Assembly: GCA_048013815.1 (NCBI GenBank)
Contig: CM106585.1
Span: 12,834,001 to 12,898,000 of the forward strand
Reading direction: 5' to 3'
Length of the DNA stretch: 64,000 bases
Source of the DNA: Setoptus koraiensis
Taxonomy: Eukaryota > Arthropoda
Positions 10,861 to 20,900 of the stretch are shown here, piece after piece. Position 1 is the first letter of the stretch. The number at the start of each line of letters is the position of its first letter. The notes beneath the pieces are model-generated. The model saw only the letters and a list, made by a program, of their open reading frames with translations, was not told the DNA's origin and ran no database searches. The translations under genes were made by a program, and so were the position numbers.

Positions 10861-11788
10861 TATATCCTTGTGTGCACGATGGACACACGAATTTTAGTGA
10901 ATATAATGCTAATAATAACATAATGAATAGGCTTTATACAGTGAACTGTGCCGGGCCAATGTTGATCATATTAATTGGACGAAAGTTGCCGGACCATATC
11001 ATGCTGAATGTCCGCTGTTAATGAACAACAACACAAAACAGCAAATAGGTCAATCAATTGTTGGCAGTGTTACGTCATTAGCGCATGAGATTATTAGCAA
11101 GTTGGCCAGAATTCTAACTGTTTCTACTTGTTGTCGCTGCTGTTGTTGCTGTTGTTGCTGCTGTTGTTGGTGCACTCGACAAGATATCGAGTGAGCCTAC
11201 TGAGCGCAGACCGTATGCTAATGACTGCAATGAAAACAACAACAACAAACTAACTAACTAACTATAACTAACTATGGGTATCTATTAAACGGGGCTCATT
11301 AAGTATTGACAATGATTTAGATACTAACACTAACGCTGCTAATGGTTGCTTATATCATGGTCTCTACACTAAACTGGACACTATGGATTGAAACATTCAG
11401 ACCTTTGTGAATGCCAAACAAAAAATGGTATGTGCCTGAGCTGTGACATAGCTGATTGATGGTTGTGCTGCGAATGCGAAAGGCCAAACGTATCATGTGG
11501 GCATTATGTTGCGCATTGCTATTAAAATTAGTATTCATAAACAACAATAATGGCACTCACAAACACTAGTTAATGTTGATAGTGAAACAACAACAGCAAC
11601 AACAACAACCCAAACGGAGGCCCATTTGTGTTTGCAGACAAACATACATGTAAATATACACTTCTAATAGACACACACGAGCAATATACACGACCACTAA
11701 TATAAGTTACATACATAGTGTTTCGCATACGAGCTTGTTGCGATGATGACCCCTCAATTATCGCATATGCTCTCTGGCTGCAGTAACT

Positions 11789-12166
11789 ATGACAACAAAA
11801 GCTATCACCACTAAGTCATTCGACTACGCGAATACCGGTAGAAGTGTATGTAAGGTGAAATTGTTTTTTCACTTTTTTCAATGGCACAAGTGAGAAAAGT
11901 TGGCCCATACTCTCATTGTCTACTATACTGTGGATTAGTTAGTTAACGCTACTGGTTCGCGCTACTGGTTGCTCAGGTGATGGAGTGACGCCACATCTAG
12001 CGTGTTTTAACACGACGTGAAAGCCAGCCCACAGAAACTCATGAGTCATGACACAAATCAACAACTACGATACTGTTTTTCAGTAAAAAGTAAACCATTG
12101 ATCCGACGGGCAATGATGAGAAATTTCGGCAAGCGGAAAACGTCCGTCGCACTAATAGTTGTGATG
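11789..12166 (+). CDS. Candidate first two exons of an unidentified gene
   Basis: An ATG at 11789 opens MTTKAITTKSFDYANTGRSV, ending at a GTAAGG donor (exon 11789-11849, phase 1). A strong acceptor (CTGTTTTTCAG) begins a second open segment, 12084-12166, that joins in frame: KSKPLIRRAMMRNF then GKRKTSVALIVVM, with a GTATGC donor. The result is a basic N-terminal region running into hydrophobic residues. No domain is recognised and the continuation could not be fixed. Segments this short can arise by chance in AT-rich DNA, so this is a weak call based on splice signals and phase only. Confidence 0.25.
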
Positions 12167-13482
12167 GTATGCCAATGGAAAAAGAGTAGCAAGACTCTCT
12201 GACTGACCGCAACCAATCACTATTTTAGGGCTACGTTCAAGCCATAACACCACTCATCCGGCGGATACACAACACGGTCAAAACGACATTGTTTGACGTT
12301 CGCTTAGTCAAACAAATCGTGAATTCGTGAATTATTTTGCAACAATTAAGATGTAACTTTCCGTTGCCAAAACAAAACAGCACACACTTACATTTGTTGG
12401 ATATGACACACAAATTTCAGATTGAATCTGCCATCAATATCAACAGATATATTAATGGCATTACTAGTTTATACCAGTCATATTCGTGAGAGTTGTCAAA
12501 ATGAATTTTTGTCTAGATTGGATAATTAGATTTGCCATGAGAATGTGTGATAAACGAGAGCAGTTTTTTTTTCTCTCTCTCTCTATCCTTATAATGCGAG
12601 CTATGCACAGAAGACCACATAATCATTATCGCTGGGCTATTTATATCGAGCTGGTAGTTATTGCGTTTACTTTGTGCTCGATCAAACAATTTTCGACTTC
12701 CAATTCAAGGCTGCAATTTCTTACACTTTTCATTGTGTGTTGTTGTGACTTATGTAGTAGTCACGATCATCTAAATAATTTGATCACGCGCCTTGGATTT
12801 GGCCAAAATTATCAGGCCAAATTTGATTCAGGCTAATACTTCTGTAAGTGTGTGTGTGCGTGGTGTATTGTTGTGCGAATTATATTAAAAAAAGAACAGG
12901 TAAATCAAGATCACGATGGATTGAATTAGAGTGTTGGTGCTGGTGAGTAACATCGCATGTAACAGCAATCCAGACAGTTGTGTATACTTTCATTTGGTAC
13001 AGGATTGCTGGCCATGATGATGACGATGATGACAACAACAACAGCAGCAACTTCCTCAATACTCTACTTTATCTATCATGACTTATTCTTGTTTGAGCTT
13101 GTTGTGGCAGACAGTTTGTAGATAAATATAGACTTAAGATAGCAAACAACTTTAGATGGTTATGGGAGATAGAAAAATGAGATTATCTCTGCACATCTAA
13201 CCACCAGCGTCACCTATTAACTGGTGGCTGCTGTTAATTCGTCCGTACAACACACTCAAGTTAGTTAAGAACTTCTCATTGATTAATTGGCCCTTGTTGT
13301 GTTAAAAACTCAAACAATTGTGTCCAATCAATCATATCAATGTAAGCAATCAATCAATTATTTGCACAATTGTCAGATTGTAAATTCTCTAATTTCATCA
13401 CAGACAAGAGAGATTAATATCGGTATTATCGCGCTTGTTCTGGCGCGCAATCCGCACCGTTTGTTAGCTTGTTACTACTTAC
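12167..13482. other. No clearly supported gene
   Basis: There are several competing open segments on both strands. One is a 116-codon plus frame at 12486-12836 with hydrophobic stretches and a TC tract before it. None has a recognisable domain or an unambiguous splice model. Confidence 0.4.
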
Positions 13483-13725
13483 CAAAGAACAAAAATAATA
13501 CAATAATACAAAAGCACTGGAAGTTTAGTTCTGGCCTGCGAATAAATTTATTCTTGACGACAATATGTTTCTGACTAGATATTGTTGCCTTCCGATCAAT
13601 ATATTTGCTTGATTTATTCCGATCCAGAGAGAACGAGTCCTTATTGAGACTGTTTGTTTGCTTGCTTCCTTTTGGCTCTCGTGATTCTGTACTGCTATCC
13701 TTGATACTTTGGTGCTGTTGTTTAA
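13483..13725 (-). CDS. Probable internal exon of an unidentified membrane protein
   Basis: On the minus strand an acceptor (TTATTTTACAG) at 13726 and a perfect donor (G|GTAAGT) after 13483 bound 243 nt. It is open in one frame without a start codon (2 nt, 80 codons, 1 nt). The product is hydrophilic and charged (IKDSSTESREPKGSKQTN, SFSLDRNKSSKYIDRKAT), then basic (KNKFIRRPE), then enters a hydrophobic run (FQCFCIIVLFLFF) at the donor. This looks like a cytoplasmic region leading into a membrane span. The frame has no ATG, so the exon is easily missed. I could not identify the flanking exons or a family; the competing frame of the same strand has a less protein-like composition. Confidence 0.42.
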
Positions 13726-14954
13726 CTGTAAAATAAGTGAGTTTATCGCTAGCAAATTAAATAGTTTGCCTGACTAGAGATTAAATGGCTAATAAGACGA
13801 AGACATGACCCACGGGTTGGAAAAAAGTTGTTAGAAAAAAGTCGATGTTGGAGCTTTTGGGTCTGAACTGCAAGTGTGCATTTTTTACTCAATGTACATG
13901 GTATTTATACCACGCACAGAGAATTTAATAAATCGATGGAACAGAAGTAAATGGTGTGCTCAGCGCACAGTAGTGCGTTATTGCGTAAGAGTTCGTTGAA
14001 AAGTTTCACCAGTTTGGCCCCTCTGTCATGGTAACTTGTGACACAAATACATTTGGGTTCAATACCAGAAGTGTCTGAGGAATATTTCTACGAGAAGGGC
14101 CTAAATAGTGGGGTGTTTTAGTGAAACCTGGTCAGTGCACCGGTTTTACTGGCTGGCATCGCAAGAGAAAAAGTGGGTCTTGTATCCATGGAAACCAGAC
14201 AATTGTCGTGTTGAATGACAAGACAAACGAGTCAGTTGCAGCTTTGTGGACCCCAACAGCTCGACTGCCGGGGCTCACAGAATCAAGTTTCTGGTGACAA
14301 GTTGCCCGTTTAATTTTTTCTAACCTCCACCAGCAGCCACATGTCACAAGCGAGGCTGCAAAAGAACGGCACGCTAGCTGAGGAGATAATCTCCAAGATT
14401 GATGACCGAAGAAACATCCGCCCCGATTGGCGCCGACACCCCAAAAAGTGTCGTCCCGCGGTGACACTTTTTGCGGCGGTGTGTGGTTCGAATTTATGTA
14501 GCGCCTTCGAAACGAGAAGTTCGAAAACGAGAAATTCGAAAAAAAAAATTTCGCTTCGAATTTGGCGCGCAACTTCAGTCGCACAGCTGTAAGGCCGCAG
14601 CATAATGCTGCTGTAAGCTGACAACATAACGAAAAGGGTGGTCGCAAAAAGATTTATTTTTTACCGAACTGCGCTCGCTTCCACACTGCATTCTCTGACA
14701 TTGTGAGGGGTGGATTCTGACTTTCTGTGCGATTCTTTACCTAGGACAATGCTACAAAACGCACAGACAGTATATAGAACAGCAACGAATATGTTTCCGT
14801 TTTTTTGCCGTTCATTCGCAAGCGAATCAAAGTGACAGACAAACACAATCACATCAATTAATGCCGGTGCAAATTGTCACACTGACAACCAGTTGGGCCC
14901 CACTCACCACCATTGTCTAAGCATAAGCCAATTTAAATTATTAATGCAATCATC
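13726..14954. other. Intergenic upstream of SNX1; no gene seen
   Basis: A 171-codon minus frame at 14132-14647 overlaps other open frames, has no domain, and includes an inverted repeat and A/T runs. I do not call it. The last 100 nt before 14955 are the leader or promoter of the sorting nexin; no TATA box stands out. Confidence 0.4.
14437..14481. repeat. Imperfect hairpin with CAAAAAGTGTC arms
   Basis: CACCCCAAAAAGTGTC pairs with GACACTTTTTGCGGCGGTG around a GTCCCGCGGT loop, with a 3-nt length difference between arms. Confidence 0.6.
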
Positions 14955-16256
14955 ATGGATACCATTCCATTGAACAGCGAAGATGAAGATCATTTTATAC
15001 AAATCAAAATTGTTGATGTTATTAAAGTTGGAGAGAAATCAATCAACTCATATGTTAAATTTCTCATAGAGACCAAGACTAACTTACCATATTTTAGAGC
15101 ACAATCATCAACAGTTGAAAGAAGATTCAGTGATTTCCTGGGCCTAAGAGAGAAATTAGCTCAAAAACACTTAGTAGATGGACTTATTGTACCACCAGCG
15201 CCAGAAAAGAACGCCATGGCCACGTTTCAAACTAAATTAACTAAAGAGGAGGACATGGCAAGCAATAATGAATTCTTAGAACGGCGCAAATGTGCATTAG
15301 AAAGATTCCTAAATAGAATAGCTCAGCATTCAGTTCTTAGGACCGATCCAGATTTTCGTGATTTCTTAGAGCTACAAGCAGAGCTACCAAGATCCTCAAA
15401 CACTTCAGCTTTAAGCCGTGAAGGTGTCAAACGATTCTTGAATCGCATGAACGATACCGTCACAAAGATCACTTTTCGTATGGATGAAGCTGATAAGGTA
15501 AGTCATCAACAAGAGCCGGTGCCTTGCTATGAAGGGAACACGTTAATCGACACAATTTATCAACTAAGTGCCCGTCTACTAATTATTGATTTCATTTCTA
15601 TCTATATATATATCTATCATTTATAGTGGTTCGATGAAAAATCAGTCCAAATTGAAAATTTAGATATCCAACTGAGAAAGCTACATACAAGCGTTGAGGC
15701 GCTCATCCACCACCGCAGAGAGTTAACGGCCACCACAGGTGCCTTTGCGCGAAGTGCAGCAATTTTGGGCAATATTGAGGAACATACGGCTTTGTCCTTT
15801 GATTTGTCTCGTTTAGCTACCACAGAGGAAAAGATAGAGCATCTGTATAGCGAACAGGCTAACACAGATTTTTTTCTTATATCCGAGCTTATCCATGATT
15901 ATATTTGCTTGATCGGAAGTATTAAAGAAGTATTCCAACATCGCATAAAAGTATATCAAAACTTACAGCAGGCCCAGCAGACGTTGGCTAGAAAAAGGGA
16001 GCAAAAGCAGCGCAACGACTTATTGGCAAGCAAAAGTGATAAACTAACACAGGAAATCTCCGATTATGAGTCAAGAGTTGTTAGGGGCCAAGAGGAATTC
16101 GAGAAGATTTCTAAAAATATTAAGAAGGACGTGGAAAAGTTTGAATTAGATCGAGTTAAAGATTTCCGTGCTAACATGATCAAATATATGGAAATCCTAT
16201 TGGAGAATCAACAAAAACTAATCGAATATTGGGAGAGTTTTCTGGGACCTCAGTAA
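14955..16256 (+). CDS. SNX1: Sorting nexin 1/2-type retromer subunit (PX-BAR), two exons
   Basis: Exon 1 is 14955-15497 and exon 2 is 15627-16256, with a 129-nt GTAAGT...TATAG intron in phase 0; the product is 390 residues. Residues about 12-140 form a PX domain with the phosphoinositide-binding RRFSDF, the proline turn VPPAPEK and RKCALERFLNRIAQH. The rest is a BAR domain of the SNX1/SNX2 type: WFDEKSVQIENLDIQLRKLH, ALIHHRRELTATTGAFARSA, HTALSFDLSRLA, and the C-terminus KYMEILLENQQKLIEYWESF. This family pairs with SNX5/6 to tubulate endosomes and recycle cargo with retromer. The acidic disordered N-terminus of vertebrate SNX1/2 is missing, as in other short invertebrate forms, unless an upstream exon exists. 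AATAAA follows at 16277. Convergent with ARP6. Confidence 0.92.
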
Positions 16257-16276
16257 AGTGATTCAAGTTAAGCTTG

Positions 16277-16282
16277 AATAAA
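16277..16282 (+). terminator. Poly(A) signal AATAAA of the sorting nexin gene
   Basis: AATAAA 21 nt after the stop at 16256. The ARP6 stop on the other strand is only 46 nt away, so the two 3' ends are nearly touching. Confidence 0.6.
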
Positions 16283-16327
16283 AAATCCGATCGATTATTA
16301 TTAAAACCGTCTATTATACAATATTGA

Positions 16328-17566
16328 TCAGGTGTCAAACTTATCCACACACATCTGTCTTCTGCTTTCTCCGTTTTCGTCATACTGTTTTCTTGATATA
16401 ACCAGACTTTTGAGCACATCTTTATACTCTGTTGCGAGAATTTTTCCGCCATACCAGGCATCACATATAGGATCTTCTGAAAGGTGTATATTGACTTCAT
16501 ATTCAGTCGGGCAGTAACATCTTAGACCTTGAATGATTCTTTCTCTAAAGCCTTGAAACTTGGCGTTGCCACCTACCAGAACAATATTCTCATACAGGTG
16601 AGGTCTAACTTTTTCAGGTAGGGAATTTATCGAGTGTACAATTGCCTCCACTATACCAACTTGTTCGATTCCAACATCATAGGGGTGGAATAATAGTTCC
16701 GGAACTTGAAAGCGTTCGTTGGCTAGTTTTATTGATTGTTGATCGGCTGAGAGATTCTCAGGAGATAGTGGATTTCTAACAAAACCCCTCTTGACAGTGG
16801 TGAAATCCGGCAAGACATACTCCCTTGCTAGTTTATTTCTTTTCTCTCGTTGGCATTCCTCTAGATCTTTGTCGAAATTTGTGGACACATAACAGACATC
16901 TTCTTTGCATTGATTGATAACATAGGTCTCATCCATAACATGTATTTGCCTGTACGAGATTATTTCTTTTAGGTGATTTGTCAAAGCTTTCCCTCCCACG
17001 TCAATTCTTCTAATGCCTTGCTTGATTTTCTTGTAGGTTATATTGTCATCGGAGAGAAGATATGGGACTATGTGGGTGAAACTGTAACCGGAATCTACAA
17101 CAAGACAACCCATTGGTTGCTTACTAGGTGTTTTGTTTTTCCAATTAAAAGTGGTGAGAAATCCTGCGTTTGTGCGTAGTATAGACTCAAATCCGTACTC
17201 TTCAAATAGGATTTCATCAGTGTTATTTTGGGTTGCTTTGAAGTTGAAATAAGGCTCAGTTAATATGATAGATGATGATCTCGGATTCATATGCCGAAAT
17301 TTCTGATTGATAGTGTAATCCCATATCTCTCTTTCAATGTCCCAGTTAGTTATAAAGCCTTTCTGGTGCGACAGTAAATAGTATAAGCCGGACCTATCTA
17401 TACAATCTTCAATTTGATCGCCTATAAATTGTCTTTGCCTCTCGGATTTAACTTTCATTTTGCAGTTGTTTATCAAATGAGGGTTCTCATCAGTTGACAG
17501 TCCAGTTTTAATGGAGTATGCTCCATTATCCATTATAAATATCGGTTGGTCACTGGCTAAAACCAT
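16328..17566 (-). CDS. ACTR6: Actin-related protein 6 (ARP6)
   Basis: Single-exon ORF of 412 residues (human ARP6 is 396). It opens with the actin-fold strand IFIMDNGAYSIKTG. ARP6-diagnostic stretches include SGLYYLLSHQKGFITNWDIE, ILTEPYFNFKATQ, DEILFEEYGFESILRTNAG, VVDSGYSFTHIVP, IDVGGKALTNHLKEIISYRQ, HVMDETYVINQCKEDVCYVS, YVLPDFTTVKRGF, and ENIVLVGGNAKFQGFRERI near the end. ARP6 is a nuclear subunit of SWR1/SRCAP, which exchanges H2A for H2A.Z. It forms a module with the SWC6/ZNHIT1 homologue and does not behave as filament actin. The ATG at 17566 starts directly before the actin fold. It shares a 556-bp upstream region with the divergent TMEM70-like gene. Confidence 0.95.
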   Translation of the reverse strand: MVLASDQPIFIMDNGAYSIKTGLSTDENPHLINNCKMKVKSERQRQFIGDQIEDCIDRSGLYYLLSHQKGFITNWDIEREIWDYTINQKFRHMNPRSSSIILTEPYFNFKATQNNTDEILFEEYGFESILRTNAGFLTTFNWKNKTPSKQPMGCLVVDSGYSFTHIVPYLLSDDNITYKKIKQGIRRIDVGGKALTNHLKEIISYRQIHVMDETYVINQCKEDVCYVSTNFDKDLEECQREKRNKLAREYVLPDFTTVKRGFVRNPLSPENLSADQQSIKLANERFQVPELLFHPYDVGIEQVGIVEAIVHSINSLPEKVRPHLYENIVLVGGNAKFQGFRERIIQGLRCYCPTEYEVNIHLSEDPICDAWYGGKILATEYKDVLKSLVISRKQYDENGESRRQMCVDKFDT

Positions 17567-18122
17567 GATTAATGAAATGTTCAGCGATTTTGAGAAGACC
17601 AGTTAAGATGTGATGGAAGTTGAGAGATCGGTAGTTGAGGCTAGAAAAATAGTCATATACCTAAATATACATTTTTGGTTTTAGGTAAAATCTGTTGAAA
17701 GGTCTGATGTTTTTGAAAAGTGAATATCCATCAGGTAGCGACTCTGTCTATTAACATTGTTCAGTTTTATGGCGGCATGTGCGTATATGGAGCACGCAAT
17801 GTGAATAGTTTGGTGCGAGGCTAGTATTCACGTTCGCGTTGTGTCGGCGAGGTTCAACGTGGTATGTGCAGCTGATGTCCGCAATCTCAGCGACGACGAT
17901 TGGAGTCAGGTATCTTTATTATTATTGTTACATTTACTATTACATACGTATTTTCTATTTATGTATCATTATCAGCGTCACCTATGTAATTATTATTATT
18001 AGTCACGGTTGATTGTCGAAGATAATCAATTTAACAAACATCAGTCACACTAGCAGCGAGCAAGCGACCACGCGGCAACCATCAACCGGCTGAAGCAGCG
18101 CTCGAAATATTGGGAAGTAACA
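17567..18122. promoter_or_regulatory. Divergent promoter region between ARP6 and the TMEM70-like gene
   Basis: A 556-bp head-to-head interval. It contains the second copy of the dispersed repeat (17795-17881) and a TTATTATTA-rich block near 17915-18000. No TATA box is evident for either gene, in keeping with two housekeeping genes sharing one promoter. Confidence 0.5.
17795..17881 (-). repeat. Dispersed repeat, copy 2 (inverted relative to 5271-5376)
   Basis: Read on the minus strand it gives CGGACATCAGCTGCACATAC, then TCGCCGACACAACGCGAACG, then CTATTCACATTGCG. These words are in the same order as at 5271-5376, with roughly 80 percent identity by eye. It lies in the ARP6/TMEM70 promoter interval. 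Confidence 0.6.
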
Positions 18123-18662
18123 ATGACTGCCGCTAAATTAATTCCGCAACACTTGCATAAGCTCATGTATGAAGGAATTTTGTCAAAGAGAATATTATAC
18201 CTCAAAAGCCTCTCCATCATATCATCTGTTGCATTGAGTGCATCTTATGGGTCTATTCTTAGCCAGAGAGGACTATCACCTGGTCTAGTCGGAGTTGGTG
18301 TTGTGTTTGTACCATTCTTTGTGTCCCCCATTGTTATAAGCTGGTTCTTTAAACGCTACGTCAACAAATTGTATTATAATCCTATCGATGACAACTATAC
18401 AGTGTATCACTATGGTCTACTCATGAATCAGAAGAGTTTAACTTTCAAGTCAGATCAAGTGGAACTATCTGATGCTTCGAGCATACTCAACACTTTCACA
18501 GTTCAACAAGATGATAAGTTAACTTTTCTTGGTAACCCTAAAAGAAAGTCATTCTTTTTACATGATGAATCACTTATTGATGTTGAGTCGGTGGCCCTGT
18601 ACAAGAAAATGCTGAACCTTGATCGAATCAAGGAACAAGGAACTAAATTATCGCAATCCTAG
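18123..18662 (+). CDS. TMEM70: TMEM70-like mitochondrial assembly factor
   Basis: Single-exon ORF of 179 residues. The TMEM70/TMEM186 pattern is clear: Y-E/K-G-x-L (MYEGILSKRILYLKSLSI), a first membrane span (SIISSVALSASYGSIL), an SQRGLSPG turn (compare LEQGLKIGG), a second span (VGVGVVFVPFFVSPIVIS), then FKRYVNKLYYNPIDDNYTVY (compare TKKYVTELHYNPTTEEYT) and a C-terminal domain. TMEM70 is a hairpin protein of the mitochondrial inner membrane that helps assemble ATP synthase (c-ring) and complex I. Here only about 12 residues precede the conserved start, so no clear mitochondrial presequence is seen; an upstream exon or a weak internal signal is possible. AATAAA comes just after the stop. Confidence 0.82.
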   Translation: MTAAKLIPQHLHKLMYEGILSKRILYLKSLSIISSVALSASYGSILSQRGLSPGLVGVGVVFVPFFVSPIVISWFFKRYVNKLYYNPIDDNYTVYHYGLLMNQKSLTFKSDQVELSDASSILNTFTVQQDDKLTFLGNPKRKSFFLHDESLIDVESVALYKKMLNLDRIKEQGTKLSQS

Positions 18663-18664
18663 GA

Positions 18665-18670
18665 AATAAA
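18665..18670 (+). terminator. Poly(A) signal AATAAA beginning 3 nt after the TMEM70-like stop
   Basis: The stop is TAG at 18660-18662 and AATAAA starts at 18665. If used, the 3' UTR would be only about 20-30 nt. The convergent neighbour ends 158 nt away. Confidence 0.45.
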
Positions 18671-18819
18671 TCGGCGTTCAATTATTTTGATAGTTTCGTA
18701 AAGTTGGAAGAAAACTGAATATATTTACTATTCGTCTTAAGATTTTATAGTTACAACATGGAAGAACAGATAAGTAGGACATAAGTATGTATTGATGTCT
18801 TGGCACCGGTATGACAATG

Positions 18820-19881
18820 TCACCATCTGGCTACTTTATACGCTACAGCACTGAGCACAATTGTGGCTACTAGGGTATAGCCCACCAACCCTGATGATTT
18901 TCTAAATGCCTTATTAATGTAGTCTTGGTCAATGTTATTAGCTGGTGCTAGTTGAGGTAGATCGAGCTTCTCCTTCCTTATATAGTTTGAAAAATCCACC
19001 GAGGTTTTGGTAACATTCTGGCACGCTTCAATCAATTCGCAGGTCTCTTGCGCTATCTTTTTTATGCCAACGAAATCTTTACCTAGTTCCAAAACCTCAT
19101 CATCTGATTTAATTTTGGATCCCAAATGCTCAATAGTGCAATTGATATATTCCAAATGTTTCTTGATGTCGCTTAGAACTAGGTATATTCCTGGCGCTGA
19201 GTAAATGTCTTGAGCAGTTAGATCTGATAGGCTAGTTGGCTCCCATTTACGTGCGTGAACTTGCGACACAGCCTCAAGTATTTTCTTTCTTATACCAACT
19301 TTGTCTATACCTATGTTGATTAAATCTTGTTCGTTACAAGTTAGCAATTGTCTGAATGTAATCTCGTGTTTATCAAACAATTCTATGAGATCATCTTCCT
19401 TAATATAGCACAAAAATAATTCTAGGTCGCCGTAAACCTTTAAGTTTTGCCCAACGCCATGAGGTGGCAATGATTGGTTATCGTCGACATCTTCATCAGG
19501 GAGATTTCTGTCGTTGAGTTTGTCCAGTTCGAAGAATCCATCGGAAGTCTTGTACTCTGCCATAGGATTGTAGTTGGACTCTTTTAAAACCCCATTGGAA
19601 ACATTGTTGAGAGTTGTATCCTCTGAAACATTGGTATCTCCGAGCCTGGAATTGGCGGAATGCAACGTAGTCTCATTGTGATCATTGATCCTCTGTGATT
19701 CATTCATGGATGACTGGATAGCGCTCTGCCAATCGATGGGTTCTTCTGATTGTTCGTCTTTGACGTTGCTATTATAGCCACTGTAAAATGAGACTTGTTG
19801 CTTTTCCTGAGGACCATCGTACAGATCATCGTGGAAATCTTCATCATCGGTTTCATAACCGGCCGGTATTGGTCCAGCCAT
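18820..19881 (-). CDS. SAM-domain, tail-anchored GASZ-like protein without ankyrin repeats
   Basis: Single-exon ORF of 353 residues. An acidic start (GYETDDEDFHDDLYDG) and a disordered region lead to a SAM domain at about 150-215: YGDLELFLCYIKEDDLIELF, KHEITFRQLLTCNEQDLINI, GIDKVGIRKKILEAVSQVH. A helical coiled-coil-like part (about 225-310) and a single C-terminal span (residues 329-353, GLVGYTLVATIVLSAVAYKV then ARW) complete it. This order matches the C-terminal half of GASZ/ASZ1 (SAM with E-I-T-L/F-x-x-LL-T, helices, tail anchor), which scaffolds piRNA factors on the mitochondrial outer membrane. GASZ normally has several N-terminal ankyrin repeats, and none is visible here. The frame stays open about 40 codons before the ATG, so an upstream exon is possible. 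The identity is therefore tentative; a different SAM tail-anchored protein is the alternative. Confidence 0.6.
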   Translation of the reverse strand: MAGPIPAGYETDDEDFHDDLYDGPQEKQQVSFYSGYNSNVKDEQSEEPIDWQSAIQSSMNESQRINDHNETTLHSANSRLGDTNVSEDTTLNNVSNGVLKESNYNPMAEYKTSDGFFELDKLNDRNLPDEDVDDNQSLPPHGVGQNLKVYGDLELFLCYIKEDDLIELFDKHEITFRQLLTCNEQDLINIGIDKVGIRKKILEAVSQVHARKWEPTSLSDLTAQDIYSAPGIYLVLSDIKKHLEYINCTIEHLGSKIKSDDEVLELGKDFVGIKKIAQETCELIEACQNVTKTSVDFSNYIRKEKLDLPQLAPANNIDQDYINKAFRKSSGLVGYTLVATIVLSAVAYKVARW

Positions 19882-20900
19882 ACTGTTTTCGTACTGTAGG
19901 TTGGGATCTGCGTCTGGCTTTGATCGCAGATTGAGCTTCCGATCAATTGTTTCTTCCCAATGTGAATAAAATAATAATATATCTTTTTGTGTTTACAAGG
20001 AATAGATTTGTATGGGTATAATATGAGTAATAAACTATGACTATGGTAAAATATGAGCACTCAATCAATAAATTGAGACGGGTATCAGGTATTGTGGTCG
20101 GGTATAAATGTACAATTGTAGAAGAAATACTGAAAAAATAAACCGAAAAAAAATTTACGAATAACCAATTGGCAGTTAATCCTTTCTGCTTGTTGTGGAG
20201 CCACGACCGCGCACTCAACCGACTCAAACGAACGAAAACTGGCGCTCGCGATGACATCAACCTAACGTCTAGCGGACAGAAGATGTACCAGTATCATGTG
20301 CGCCAATTGTTGCAGATATGCTGCATGTTGCCCAAAAATCACGTGTATTGTTTGCGCGCAAGTCACCATGTGCACTCTTGGTGCCGGTGGATTTTCTTCG
20401 AACTAAACACATGTGCAGCACACAAGCACAGACAGTGCAAAGTAGTTTTATGTGCTGCTGTTGTATCATGACACTAAACACGCTCAAAGTCAAGCTTACG
20501 CACGAACTGTGCGATTAAAGCGGCACAGGTTTTTCTGATGCACCTAAATTAGTTTACAAAAGATCCACGAGAGCGGCGCTGCAGTGCATTCTTCGTTCAA
20601 CAAAGTGTGAGCAGCGCCTCTGTTGGATATTTCATAAACCATCGGTGCACATTGGAAGCAGTGCGCAGTGTTTGTGTGATGCAATGCACTGTGGAAGGTT
20701 AAAATGTGTACACAATACATTTGGGGACAACTTTTGTTGTTTGACGACATGATCTCAAGTCCCCGATATTTCTACATTTGTGTTAAAAACTAGTCAATTA
20801 GTTGTTATTATGAGTACATTATCGTTGTTATTTGTTACCTAACTATCAAATTATTATTATTTTTGAAATTACAGAAACAATTAAGAATATCGGGGCACCG
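19882..20900. promoter_or_regulatory. Divergent interval between the GASZ-like gene and TRPC
   Basis: About 1 kb. An acceptor-like TTTTTGAAATTACAG ends at about 20875, 26 nt before the TRPC start, so a non-coding first TRPC exon probably lies in this interval. No other coding region is supported; short frames at 20169-20750 overlap each other. Confidence 0.4.

Larger units (their letters stand above)
7408..11788. other. Gene-poor stretch; no supported gene
   Basis: Contains CA/GT microsatellites, a perfect hairpin (7952-7980), a 26-bp duplication (8954-9005) and a 10-bp array (10821-10860). Open frames here (for example 8396-8699 and 9300-10040) are short, repeat-derived or overlap each other, and I see no domain. 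It separates the 5' end of the tetraspanin from the putative exons near 11.8-13.7 kb. Confidence 0.45.

Noticed and set aside
12486-12836. 116-codon plus frame with hydrophobic stretches
   Set aside because: No domain. It could be joined to 12421-12485 in phase, but frames of this length are expected a few times by chance in this AT-rich stretch.
14132-14647. 171-codon minus frame upstream of SNX1
   Set aside because: No domain, overlapped by two other open frames, and it crosses an inverted repeat and homopolymer runs.
14661-14852. Minus frame with a hydrophobic end that could splice to the exon at 13725
   Set aside because: Phase fits, but it has no ATG, an in-frame stop lies just upstream and no acceptor exists between, so it cannot be a first or internal exon.
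20832-20900. Upstream ATG extending the TRPC frame by 23 residues
   Set aside because: It lies before a TTTTTGAAATTACAG acceptor and reads through probable intron (LPNYQIIIIFEITE). The ATG at 20901 has a good context and starts the conserved region.
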